Positions 1 through 8,141 are shown, numbered from the stretch's first letter. The stretch is DNA of 10,713 nt from an uncultured Butyrivibrio sp. (GCA_947169985.1 CAMVRW010000054.1:1-10713); one strand, 5' to 3'. Numbers and translations are program-made. Notes: generated from the sequence alone by a model not told the origin.

Positions 1-56
1 GAAAGCTCTTTGCCTTCGTAAGGGTGAATTCCGCCCGTAAAAGTACCTCTTGCCAT
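1..56 (-). CDS. rnfC: RnfC, electron transport complex subunit C (N-terminal 18 codons, cut by window edge)
   Basis: The minus-strand frame starting with ATG at 56 reads MARGTFTGGIHPYEGKELS, with the last codon incomplete. The GGIHP-x-[DE]-x-KE-[LY] pattern directly after a short start is the hallmark N-terminus of RnfC, the cytoplasmic flavin/iron-sulfur subunit of the membrane Rnf complex. Rnf couples ferredoxin oxidation to NAD+ reduction and ion pumping. A ribosome binding site AGGAAGG lies at 72-66, nine bases before the ATG, which supports this start over an ATG at 84 in another frame. In Clostridia rnfC is normally the first gene of rnfCDGEAB, so the rest of an Rnf operon is expected beyond the left edge. 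The body of the protein, including the iron-sulfur motifs, is outside the window, so the call rests on the N-terminal signature alone. Confidence 0.82.
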   Translation of the reverse strand, partial: MARGTFTGGIHPYEGKEL

Positions 57-93
57 TTCTCCCAACCTTCCTACTTTTTTTCATATTGACAAA

Positions 94-120
94 GTGGGCC
101 AGATGCAAAATCTGACCCAC
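94..120 (-). promoter_or_regulatory. Stem-loop in the rnfC leader
   Basis: Two 11-base arms (94-104 and 110-120) pair around a 5-base loop. The one non-Watson-Crick position is a U-G wobble if the minus strand is transcribed but an A-C mismatch on the plus strand, so the structure fits minus-strand RNA. It begins only a few bases after the transcription start expected from the TATAAT box at 134-139 and ends about 20 bases before the rnfC ribosome binding site. The T-run after it is short (TTTG), so it is a poor terminator. It could be an mRNA-stabilising 5' hairpin, an attenuator, a protein-binding site, or a backup terminator for the giant gene upstream. Confidence 0.5.
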
Positions 121-133
121 ATCATCACTACCT

Positions 134-139
134 ATTATA
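134..139 (-). promoter_or_regulatory. Candidate -10 box of the rnfC promoter
   Basis: A perfect TATAAT hexamer lies on the minus strand about 80 bases before the rnfC start. A 17-base spacer places the -35 position at a poor match (ATCATT), and no TGn extension is present. The -35 assignment is therefore weak, and an activator or a leader-encoded control may be needed. The position after the palindrome at 152-181 and before the leader hairpin fits an independent promoter for the rnf genes. Confidence 0.4.
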
Positions 140-151
140 CTCGTTTTTGCC

Positions 152-181
152 AAAAAAATGATGATTAACATCAATTTTTTT
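152..181 (-). terminator. Weak, possibly bidirectional terminator after the giant gene
   Basis: An A-run of seven, a short stem (TGATG/CATCA around a 5-base loop) and a T-run of seven form an almost symmetrical palindrome about 30 bases after the stop codon at 212-210. The A and T runs can extend the stem past one mismatch. The geometry suits an intrinsic terminator on either strand, but the GC-poor stem makes it weak. Read-through into rnfC is possible. Confidence 0.45.
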
Positions 182-209
182 CAGCAAATAATTGACCAAA
201 ATATGGCAT

Positions 210-3200
210 TTACAATACGTAATTAACTGAATCAGTTTTTAGAATAGCAAGTACTTTTTTCTTGTTATTCAAAATCCTGTCTTCCATCAGAGACACGAAA
301 TCATTAAGTTCCGTAGGTCTGTAGTCCTTAACGCTGTCATAGACAGGCCTTAATCTCTTTTCAACCATATTTCTGAAGGCAAAAAGGAACCTCTTGTTGC
401 TATCAATTCTCCTTTGCTTCAAAAGAGCCATCTCTTTATCGGAAAGATTCTCCTCATATTTAGCATCAACGTATTCCTTTTGCACCTTTCTAAGTTCCTG
501 GTAGGAAAGTTTGAATTCTTTGCCCTCGGCAGATTCATCCTTGAAGTAATCAGCAAGTTCTTCTTCCATCTTTTTACAATTTTTACTCATTTTGCTTTCA
601 ATATACATAAAGGTGATCTGCTGCCCGGCTTCTTTGATAAGCTGCTCCCATTCTGCCTTCTCCTGGGGTGAGTGCTTCTTGATTGCATGAAGCTCCTTCA
701 TCCTTGGCCAGATAGCTACTACTTTCTCTGCTTTTTTGCCATGTAGGTATTCCTTATGGACCGTTCCATCCTTTTCCGTAACATCAATCTGGTCAAAGTA
801 ATCCCAGGAATGATATTTTTCGGAATCGCTAAGGGCGTCGAATACAGGTATTTCTCCCCTGTTGTTATGATAATTGGCCAGGTCAAGATCAGGAGAGATC
901 AGCTTGGACATCTGAACAATTTCATTTCGCTCAAGTGTGTCTTCCTCGTACATATCGCAGAAAGCATCAAGGAACTCCTCCTCAAGCTTTAATCGCTTTT
1001 CCTCGCTCACCTTCTCCGTAACAGCTTTCTGATAATTATCAAACTTAACCCCAATGGAATACATTTTTTGCAGTTTCACTTCAAACAGTTCGTAAAGCCG
1101 CTCCCAGCTCTCCTCAGCGTAATTCATGGAGGCGGTAGCAGAAAGATCGGACAAGGTTGAAAATTTTCCGATGCAATCAAAGAAGCCTATGTCATCTGAA
1201 AAATCCATTAAAAAGCTGCCCATTTCCTCCTTCATGGTCTTATAATAATCGAACTTTTTCAGCTTATTCTTGTCGAGAATATCCTCCTTCTTTAAATCCT
1301 TATAGGTCTTATACTCAGAATATTCCTTATTCCATTTGATCATTTTCTTGTGAGCATCAGCAAAAAGCGCTTTGGTTTCTTTACCTTCCAGATGTTCCTT
1401 CACATCCATATAGACGCGCATCTGCCCCTCCCTAAAGGCATCAAGCTTTTGGGGATCACGAATTGTCTTCCTGATCTCCTCCTTATCTATACTCCTGTAG
1501 GTCATGTATGTCTGCTCAATTACAGTCTTTGGTGTCTCATCGGAAATGCCCGTCGGAATATTTAAGAGCATTTTATTAACAGGATCAAATGTCACCTCTT
1601 TCCCATGGAGCTCTAAATCTGTAACACGAACCCTGTCTATGATCTCTAAGGCATCTTTAAGTGACTCTATGGCACCATTAAACTCATTCAAAGAATTCTC
1701 AAGCCTCTGCTGACACTGGGAGAAGTTAATGAGCTCCTGAGGCAGCTTAAATCCTACTTCCTGTGCCTTTAAAAGAGCTACAAATATGCGTTCACCGGTA
1801 TTCTCTTCCCCACCAAGTTTAAGCACCACTTCAAGCTCTTTTGTAAGCTTATCCTTCATTTCTTTCTTTTTCATATCAGGCAGAGAATTGTAATCGTTTT
1901 TATCCCCATCAAGAGCGATGAAAGCCTCAAGGAATTTTACGAAATCACCCGAAAATCCCTTAAAAGCAGCAGCCATCATCTTGACGATGTTATCAACCTT
2001 GCCTGATGAAAACCAACCCGTTGCGCTATTGTCAAGGGTAGTACAGTTTCCATAATCCAAAACCGTAGCGAAGTCCTTGTTGATCATAATATTACCGGCG
2101 TGAAGATCTCCATGATGGAAATACATATGTTTACTGACGCTTGTAAACAGCGCATCCTGAATCCAGGTCTCCACCAGTTTTTCCATATTCTTTTGGCACT
2201 TCTCTGCCTCTATGAGCTTGTCCGCTATCTTCTTTCTTATTTCAGTATGCCGAGGAAGATCTTTTATGGACATGGTGTAACGCTTATCAGCCGGTCCAAC
2301 CAGACTGTCAAACTCCTTTATGCTGCTTAATGAAAGTTCTTTCAGTTCCTCAATATAGCGGTCGGCAGTAACGCCCTCAGCCTTATCCATTACAAGATAG
2401 TTCTTGCCCGAAGGAATGGTGGTGGATATCTTTACGGAATGCACCTTAGGATCCTTGGTGTAAGCTTTTTCTCCCATATTGGCATTCTTGATCTCATTGC
2501 CAAAATCCAGCTCCTCTACGATCTTGTTGTAATGGGCATTGAAGGATGACAGCATAACTCCTGTCTCATCGGTCTGAGTAGCACACTTTTCTATAAATCT
2601 TTTTTCCTGAGTAAGGCGCTCCAAATTGACGTCTGGGCGCATGATCTTAACAACCACCTGCTCTTTGCGCCGGCCCTTTTGTCCCTCATAGGTTACATTG
2701 CAAAGGAAGGTCTCAGCTATGGATGCTGCACCAAGGCTCCTTACCTTTTCGATGGATGTTACTTTCTCCTTCTTCTTTTTATTCAGAAGATTATCATTGG
2801 CGTTTCTCTTAAGCTCTGCAAGCTGCCTGTCAACATACTCAGTAGGAATAGGACGAAGTCCTGACTTAACAACGCTGAGGGCAGGCATGAACTGCTTCAT
2901 AAGCATGTGCTCAGGAATGCCCTGGAAGAGCTTTTGCATGATAGGGCCTGCACCTTTAAGCATTGATGCAAAGAAGATAGCTCCCTTTTCTCTTCCTCTG
3001 ACACCTTTCTGAGTGGGTTTTAAGTCTTTTATCAGATAGGACATCATGAAGCGTCTCTGGGACAGCGGAGCTTCCCTGTAATAGTCCTTGATGACCTTGT
3101 ATAGAAACTTACCCTGTCCGTTGTTCATGTCAAATACAGAGTCACGAATGTTCTGAAGCTTCTCCTTATCCGTAAGCTCCTGCTCCTTAGGGATGATCTT

Positions 3201-6200
3201 TTCTCTCTCTTCTTCAGTCATCATGTTATTGATGATGTACATAAGAACATCATCCTCAGGAACAAGGCCTCCAGTCCTGCTGCCAAACAGGTCATCTGCA
3301 GCTTCGCTTACCATATCCGTTATGTGGACATCACCTTCTCCAATGGCTTTTTCAAGGATCTTGTCTGAGTTCTGAAGATGCTGTGCCATCTCCTTGCTAT
3401 TTAAAATGTCTGCGACTTCCTTTTCAGTCCAGCCTTCGTCTTTTTTACCAAGGTGCTCAAAGGCGCCAAAAATACTATCAAGGAATTGTCCTGAAATGGT
3501 AGACATAAGTATAGCCTCAGGTCCTGACAGCTCCCTTGATATCTCATTCATTACGCCCTTACCGGGGTTCCTGTTAGCTCTCTGATTAAGGAGCATAGTA
3601 AGGAGAGATACCTTGCCTGACAGAATCGTTCTCATCCTGTCAGCTGCAGGAACCTCATTACCCTTTTTGTCAAAGAGCTTCTCCATGGAGATCAGATCAG
3701 AAAGGAGTGAAAAGACATCTTCTGCCTCCTTACTCCAATGCTTCTCACTGGTATCTATTTCCTTTTTAAGCTGAGCGGTGCTGGTCATGGCTACAGCCCT
3801 GTCATACTCGTCTCTTTGTACTTCATCCCTTTCCAGGTACTGTTTAGCTACAGACTTATCAAGATTCTTGTGCTCAGCTTTCTTTTCTTCTAAGTATTCA
3901 TCTAACTTTTTCTCTTCCTCACGGGCCTTGTCCTGGATATCAAGAGTTCTCTTTTCCAGCATGCTTATCTCAGGCAGGTACTTGGCAACAAGCGCATTCT
4001 TTGCCATGGTAACTTCCTGTATCTTCTTGTCATTCTTGCCCTTTTTATTAGTTTCTGCCAGTTCAGTGAGCTGCTTATCATAGACCTTAGTTTCCTTTGT
4101 CAGGCGATTTTTGTGGATACGGATAGATTCTGCTATTCCTTTTACCTGCATCCATTTTTTCTCAACGGAAGCCTTCCTGCTCCTATAACTCCAGTCAGTT
4201 TTCGGGTCGTATTCAGGAACTATCTCCTTTTCCCTGGTAGCCTGCTCTAAAGCCATGGTGTACAGAGTCATGCCCGGAAGCTTTTCAAGTTCCTCTCTTG
4301 AGATATCCTCTACCTTAGCAATATCAATGATGAAATGAATTGCCACCTCCCTAAGGTCACGAAGGGCATAGTTGTCGCTGTTGCCCTTATCTTTCAGCTG
4401 GTTTTTCTTTATTTCGGAAGCCTTACCCATGAGCAATGTAAGCTCATCCACAAAGGCCTGTCCACGGTAACTTTCCAGGTAAGTATCATTGAGATTTTCT
4501 ACTGTCTTTTCAAAGATTTCCTTATTCCCTGCCACCTTAATGAGATCACGGCATATCTTCTTAAGGTCGTAAACAGGAAGATCTGCAAAGGTTCCAGGCT
4601 CCTTACCGGTAACCTGTGAAAGGAAATTGCAAGCCCCCTCCCTGAAAGCCTTCGTATCCTCCTTATATATGCTGTCAGGATTATTCTTTATAAAATGAGT
4701 TCCCATAAGCACTGCCTCAGGCAAATGCTTAAGTTTTTCAGGATCAAAGCCTTCTCTTGTAACATCCTTTTGCTGGTCAGTAAAGCCCAGCTTATCCAGC
4801 ATCTTGCCATAGGCAATTAAGCCATACTCAGCCACCAGATAATCCTTCATATCCTGGGACATATCCTTGTCCCCTTCAAGGTCACCTATCACCTTGAATA
4901 ATCCTTCATAGTCAAGGATCATATCTAAGGTCTCTAAGTTCCCAAGGACTATCTGCTCCATGGCTTTAGGGTCCTGCACACTATCCTGTAAATCCTTTAA
5001 GATCTCGTATAGTTTGTCAATTGGTATCTGGTCAAAAACGCCCTTTTCGCTTCCCGATAGAGAAACAAGCGCCTCTATAACAGTGTTTCGTACCTTGTCG
5101 ATCTCAGGCTTTTTCGCAGTCTTTTTATCCAGCTTTTCGTAGGCGGCGGAGCCATCCCTGACAATCTTCTTTCTCTTCTCAAGGGTCACCTGTTCCTCAA
5201 TATAAGGAACAATCTCCAGCTCAGAACCAAGCCTTGATGTAGCCTCGTACATGATCTCCGAAAGCTCTTTTACCGGAATGAACTCATACTCAGCCTTATC
5301 CTTACCGGTAAGCAGGGAAAGAAGTGTAACTGAAACTGTTTTAACCTTTTTAAGCTCTTTTTCAGTAGGTACTTTCTCCTTGTCCTTAAGATCAATGTCA
5401 TCTATGGCAAGAAGACCAAGGGCAAGCTCAGTCAGGAAATGAGTGTCGAACTTGTCAAAGGTCTTTCTTCCCTTCGCATACTTATCCAGGCAGACTTCCA
5501 TAGCGCACATGGAATACTCCCTGAGCTTAAGGCTTTCAGCCATGTCAAGGTCTTTTTTCTTTGAAAGCGGAACGAGAATGCCTGAAATCTCATCAGTGTA
5601 CTGCCCGGCATCTTCAAGAATTGCCTTAACATCCTCATTGAAGGCCTTGGAATCAAAGTACTTCTCGGTCTCTATCCTGGAAAGCCTGTTGGCTATCACG
5701 TCTGTTGGTATCAGGTCAAATTTTTCTTTGTCTACCCCACTGAGTTCAGACATGGTATTTACACAAAGTTCCCTGGCCTTTAATTCATCTCCGGGCTTTG
5801 CATTCTTGTCGGAAAGGGCGTTATAGGCACCTACAGCTTTCTTGACTCCCTCTTTAAGAAGGTTTGAAAGGACAAGCTTGTCATATTCCTTCATGGCAAT
5901 AGTAACGTCTTTCTTAAGGAGCATCTCATAGGTGCTCTCCAGATCCTCGGCGTCAACTTTTCTGCCAGACTTCTTCCTGGACATTTTATCCAGGTTGTCT
6001 CCCTTACTCAGTTCACTCCTGATAAGGTCAACAGGATTAAAATCGCTGAAGGTTTCCTTAAATTTATTATGTGCCTCTTTCTTCTTCCTCTCCTGAGCTT
6101 CTTTCTGCTCTCTCTCCAGCCTCTGCTGTTCCTCGATTTTTTCTCTCTCCAGCCTCTCCTGTTCCCGTTTTTGGCGCACAAACTCAGCCACAGCTGCATT

Positions 6201-8123
6201 CTGGGTTCTGAGGGTTTTAAGAAGTTTCGCCTTATCCGCAAGCTCTGCGCCTATAACATCCTCTATCTCTTTTAACTCCTTGAAAGCCACGCAGGATTTG
6301 TAAACCTTAAATTCATTCACATGGCCTTCCCCGAATTGTTCCGGCTTGGTGAGAAGATGCTGCTTATGCTCTCCATCCGGAAGGGAATGATAATCAGAAG
6401 ACTTAAGAACACTATAGCCATCCTCATTATCCATGAAGTCACGGAGCTTAGGCAGATAGGGGTTAAAGAGTCTGCCCAGTTCCACAAGGGCTGACAGTTC
6501 CTGCTTCTCTGAATCCATGAGAAGGATGTCTTCATTATTGAGGCTTTCCTTTTCCTCCGCTTTAAGGGCACCTTCATTTTCATATACGTCATCAAGGAAC
6601 TGCTCCAGATCAGTGAGCATGGTCAAAAGCTCCTGGCGCTTTGTCAGGTTACTGATAAGTCCCGTCTCGCTGACATTTGTATTAAGCAGTTCAGAAAAAT
6701 CTGTAGAAAGCACTCTGTCTATGACGCCGCGCTGCTTCTTGTAGCGCTCAACTCTGTCCTCGTCATCAAACCTTTGAAGCTTCGTATCCCTTGCAAGAGA
6801 AGTCGCCATAGTAACATAATCCTGCTTTGCGCGGTTCTGCTCTATGATGTAAAGCCTGTTTCTAAGGTCCTGGAGGTTCAGTTTCTTGTTTGGTTCCAGA
6901 ACCTTCTCGTAGCCCTTGAAGGAAGCGATCAGATCATCACCCTTCATGGACTCAAGGGTCCTGGTCCTTGTTGCCTCCTCCATGTCCTGCAGATACAAAG
7001 CATTGTTCACCAAAAGCTCGTTGCGCTCTAAATCAGCCTGTTCCCCGGCCATGATGGATAATCTGGCATCATAAAGGTTCAGCTGCTGCCTCAGGACTTC
7101 CATCTTTGTGCGGAGTTTTAGTATCTCGCCCATATCCGTCAGCTGTCCCGTAAATATCAGCTTATTCAGATTCTGCATAAGGGGGTTGTACATCTTTTCC
7201 CTGAAGATTTCCATCTGAGGATTAGCTAAAAGGGCATAGTCGTCCATGGACTTAGTATCGGGAATGGTCAGTTCCTTAATGGTCCTCTCCAGAACATCAG
7301 GTCTTAGATCAAACTCAATAAATTCTGGCTTTGGCCTTTCTTTTCTTGCGGCTAAAAGAGCTTTTGCCCGCGCTTCACAGCTTCCTCCCCAGTCCTCAAG
7401 GTCACTGAGCATCTTCTGCTCGCCTTGTTCTGCAACCTGCCAGCCCTGTCTTCCGGTGAGCTTATTTCCATATTTATTTGTAAGTGCGTCATTTAAGGAT
7501 TTCTTAAAAGATTTGGTGTATTTGAAGTTCTGATCCTGTTCTGCTAAGGTGCTGTCAAGAACATACAAAAGATTGGAACCTGAGTTTGCAGCATACTTTG
7601 CAAGGGCATCGAGAAGGCCTCTGATATCCTCCTTGCGCTGCTCTCCGCTTCCAAAGATATTTTTACGAGTGCCGGCATTTATGGTCATGTAATTAATACA
7701 TTTTTCCAAAAGCTCGGTAAAGGAAGCCACAAATTCCGACTCGGAATTTGCCTGCTTTAGGGCAGATATTGCATCATGAACAGGCTGTGAGGTACCACGC
7801 TTAAGGTCTCCCCACTTATATACCTTGTTAATGGCAAGGGACAGCTCCCTGGAAAGCGCGGGAACAGGTCTTTTGACAAATAGTGGCTGGTTCTCGTCCA
7901 GGACCATGGAAATGCTCTGGTCATCATCAATGTTTTGGATGATATTATCATTGCTCTTTTCCTTATTCAGCTCCTGAACGCTCTTCTGATCGATCACGTG
8001 CTTGTATTCATTATCCTCTTTCATGCCTGTGTCGATCTTGGGCTTGAAGATCTCAGCATTCTTGGAAGTTGTGTCGATCACATTCTTGTTCTTGTCAACC
8101 TGCTTGTAACCACTGTCCATCAT
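210..8123 (-). CDS. Giant (2637 aa) helical protein with an internal ABC1/UbiB-type atypical kinase domain
   Basis: Kinase domain: residues about 1722-2130 carry the ABC1/UbiB (AarF, COQ8) motifs in the right order. These are a KxGQ-like K1731-L-F-Q1734; the alanine-rich loop G1798-A-A-S1801; the VVVK lysine K1826; the ExD motif E1871-L-D1873; the catalytic loop HGDLHAGN with D2006 and N2011; and a DFG-like D2023-Y-G. Rest of the protein: a polar N-terminus (1-80), a helical region (85-640), a charged coil (650-690), degenerate 'FDxIPxxxL' repeats (690-1300), a second coil (1322-1433), a pre-kinase helical region, and a 500-residue C-terminal part that I do not recognise. No signal peptide or membrane helix is visible, whereas UbiB proteins usually have C-terminal membrane segments and 450-560 residues. 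Start: GGAGG at 8137-8133, nine bases before the ATG; a second in-frame ATG follows directly. The gene starts 18 bases after the exonuclease stop, so the two are probably cotranscribed. Known family members act in quinone or lipid metabolism as ATPases or kinases. Substrate and role here are unknown. Confidence 0.93.
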   Translation of the reverse strand: MMDSGYKQVDKNKNVIDTTSKNAEIFKPKIDTGMKEDNEYKHVIDQKSVQELNKEKSNDNIIQNIDDDQSISMVLDENQPLFVKRPVPALSRELSLAINKVYKWGDLKRGTSQPVHDAISALKQANSESEFVASFTELLEKCINYMTINAGTRKNIFGSGEQRKEDIRGLLDALAKYAANSGSNLLYVLDSTLAEQDQNFKYTKSFKKSLNDALTNKYGNKLTGRQGWQVAEQGEQKMLSDLEDWGGSCEARAKALLAARKERPKPEFIEFDLRPDVLERTIKELTIPDTKSMDDYALLANPQMEIFREKMYNPLMQNLNKLIFTGQLTDMGEILKLRTKMEVLRQQLNLYDARLSIMAGEQADLERNELLVNNALYLQDMEEATRTRTLESMKGDDLIASFKGYEKVLEPNKKLNLQDLRNRLYIIEQNRAKQDYVTMATSLARDTKLQRFDDEDRVERYKKQRGVIDRVLSTDFSELLNTNVSETGLISNLTKRQELLTMLTDLEQFLDDVYENEGALKAEEKESLNNEDILLMDSEKQELSALVELGRLFNPYLPKLRDFMDNEDGYSVLKSSDYHSLPDGEHKQHLLTKPEQFGEGHVNEFKVYKSCVAFKELKEIEDVIGAELADKAKLLKTLRTQNAAVAEFVRQKREQERLEREKIEEQQRLEREQKEAQERKKKEAHNKFKETFSDFNPVDLIRSELSKGDNLDKMSRKKSGRKVDAEDLESTYEMLLKKDVTIAMKEYDKLVLSNLLKEGVKKAVGAYNALSDKNAKPGDELKARELCVNTMSELSGVDKEKFDLIPTDVIANRLSRIETEKYFDSKAFNEDVKAILEDAGQYTDEISGILVPLSKKKDLDMAESLKLREYSMCAMEVCLDKYAKGRKTFDKFDTHFLTELALGLLAIDDIDLKDKEKVPTEKELKKVKTVSVTLLSLLTGKDKAEYEFIPVKELSEIMYEATSRLGSELEIVPYIEEQVTLEKRKKIVRDGSAAYEKLDKKTAKKPEIDKVRNTVIEALVSLSGSEKGVFDQIPIDKLYEILKDLQDSVQDPKAMEQIVLGNLETLDMILDYEGLFKVIGDLEGDKDMSQDMKDYLVAEYGLIAYGKMLDKLGFTDQQKDVTREGFDPEKLKHLPEAVLMGTHFIKNNPDSIYKEDTKAFREGACNFLSQVTGKEPGTFADLPVYDLKKICRDLIKVAGNKEIFEKTVENLNDTYLESYRGQAFVDELTLLMGKASEIKKNQLKDKGNSDNYALRDLREVAIHFIIDIAKVEDISREELEKLPGMTLYTMALEQATREKEIVPEYDPKTDWSYRSRKASVEKKWMQVKGIAESIRIHKNRLTKETKVYDKQLTELAETNKKGKNDKKIQEVTMAKNALVAKYLPEISMLEKRTLDIQDKAREEEKKLDEYLEEKKAEHKNLDKSVAKQYLERDEVQRDEYDRAVAMTSTAQLKKEIDTSEKHWSKEAEDVFSLLSDLISMEKLFDKKGNEVPAADRMRTILSGKVSLLTMLLNQRANRNPGKGVMNEISRELSGPEAILMSTISGQFLDSIFGAFEHLGKKDEGWTEKEVADILNSKEMAQHLQNSDKILEKAIGEGDVHITDMVSEAADDLFGSRTGGLVPEDDVLMYIINNMMTEEEREKIIPKEQELTDKEKLQNIRDSVFDMNNGQGKFLYKVIKDYYREAPLSQRRFMMSYLIKDLKPTQKGVRGREKGAIFFASMLKGAGPIMQKLFQGIPEHMLMKQFMPALSVVKSGLRPIPTEYVDRQLAELKRNANDNLLNKKKKEKVTSIEKVRSLGAASIAETFLCNVTYEGQKGRRKEQVVVKIMRPDVNLERLTQEKRFIEKCATQTDETGVMLSSFNAHYNKIVEELDFGNEIKNANMGEKAYTKDPKVHSVKISTTIPSGKNYLVMDKAEGVTADRYIEELKELSLSSIKEFDSLVGPADKRYTMSIKDLPRHTEIRKKIADKLIEAEKCQKNMEKLVETWIQDALFTSVSKHMYFHHGDLHAGNIMINKDFATVLDYGNCTTLDNSATGWFSSGKVDNIVKMMAAAFKGFSGDFVKFLEAFIALDGDKNDYNSLPDMKKKEMKDKLTKELEVVLKLGGEENTGERIFVALLKAQEVGFKLPQELINFSQCQQRLENSLNEFNGAIESLKDALEIIDRVRVTDLELHGKEVTFDPVNKMLLNIPTGISDETPKTVIEQTYMTYRSIDKEEIRKTIRDPQKLDAFREGQMRVYMDVKEHLEGKETKALFADAHKKMIKWNKEYSEYKTYKDLKKEDILDKNKLKKFDYYKTMKEEMGSFLMDFSDDIGFFDCIGKFSTLSDLSATASMNYAEESWERLYELFEVKLQKMYSIGVKFDNYQKAVTEKVSEEKRLKLEEEFLDAFCDMYEEDTLERNEIVQMSKLISPDLDLANYHNNRGEIPVFDALSDSEKYHSWDYFDQIDVTEKDGTVHKEYLHGKKAEKVVAIWPRMKELHAIKKHSPQEKAEWEQLIKEAGQQITFMYIESKMSKNCKKMEEELADYFKDESAEGKEFKLSYQELRKVQKEYVDAKYEENLSDKEMALLKQRRIDSNKRFLFAFRNMVEKRLRPVYDSVKDYRPTELNDFVSLMEDRILNNKKKVLAILKTDSVNYVL
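1734..2960 (-). other. Region coding the ABC1/UbiB-like kinase domain of the giant protein
   Basis: This is the only part of the giant gene with a recognisable family. The stretch just before the first motif (residues 1722-1740, GAGPIMQK then LFQG) aligns by eye with the 'LGPTFIKLGQ' stretch of UbiB proteins. The 'SLGAASIAET' stretch aligns with their 'ASIAQV' alanine-rich loop, 'EELDFGNE' with 'EELDFxxE', and 'HHGDLHAGNIM' with 'HADPHPGNIL'. The alignment continues past the DFG-like motif into a helix resembling the UbiB C-lobe (residues about 2036-2065). All residues expected for nucleotide and metal binding (K1826, E1871, D2006, N2011, D2023) are present, so the domain looks able to bind ATP. 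Domain edges are estimates. Confidence 0.88.
4224..6056 (-). repeat. Degenerate internal protein repeats ('FDxIPxxxL' core) in the giant protein
   Basis: Between residues about 690 and 1300 a motif recurs: a helix ending in L-[ST]-G, about five residues, then F/Y-[DE]-x-[IL]-P-xxx-L and another helix. Clear copies have the F/Y and P at 802/806 (FDLIP), 946/950 (YEFIP), 1030/1034 (FDQIP) and 1179/1183 (FADLP). Weaker copies place the P or its equivalent at 697 (FNP), 893 (KFD), 1135 (HLP) and 1283 (KLP). Spacing is irregular, about 50-150 residues, so this is a divergent helical-repeat array rather than recent DNA duplication. I do not recognise the repeat family. Confidence 0.6.
6111..6165 (-). 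repeat. 33-base tandem duplication coding an 11-residue coiled-coil repeat
   Basis: Bases 6111-6132 and 6144-6165 are identical over 22 positions except one, at an offset of 33 bases. They encode EQ(E/Q)RLERE twice at an 11-residue spacing (residues about 654-662 and 665-673), within a stretch rich in K, R, E and Q that runs from about 650 to 690. Eleven-residue periodicity is typical of hendecad coiled coils. The near-identity at the DNA level suggests a fairly recent duplication. Confidence 0.7.
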
Positions 8124-8141
8124 AGGCCTTGTCCTCCAGTA

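Noticed and set aside
1..84. Alternative minus-strand ORF from an ATG at 84 (begins MKKSRKVGRNGK) running to the left edge
   Set aside because: It is out of frame with the RnfC signature, has no ribosome binding site at a useful distance, and gives a basic sequence with no known pattern.
5443..5826. Serine-rich plus-strand ORF of 127 codons
   Set aside because: Typical mirror frame of a Lys/Glu/Leu-rich coding sequence; no independent support.
6008..6595. Two Arg/Lys- or Ser-rich minus-strand ORFs in other frames of the giant gene (6008-6241 and 6317-6595)
   Set aside because: Both lie wholly inside the giant gene, have biased low-complexity composition from frame shifting and lack ribosome binding sites.
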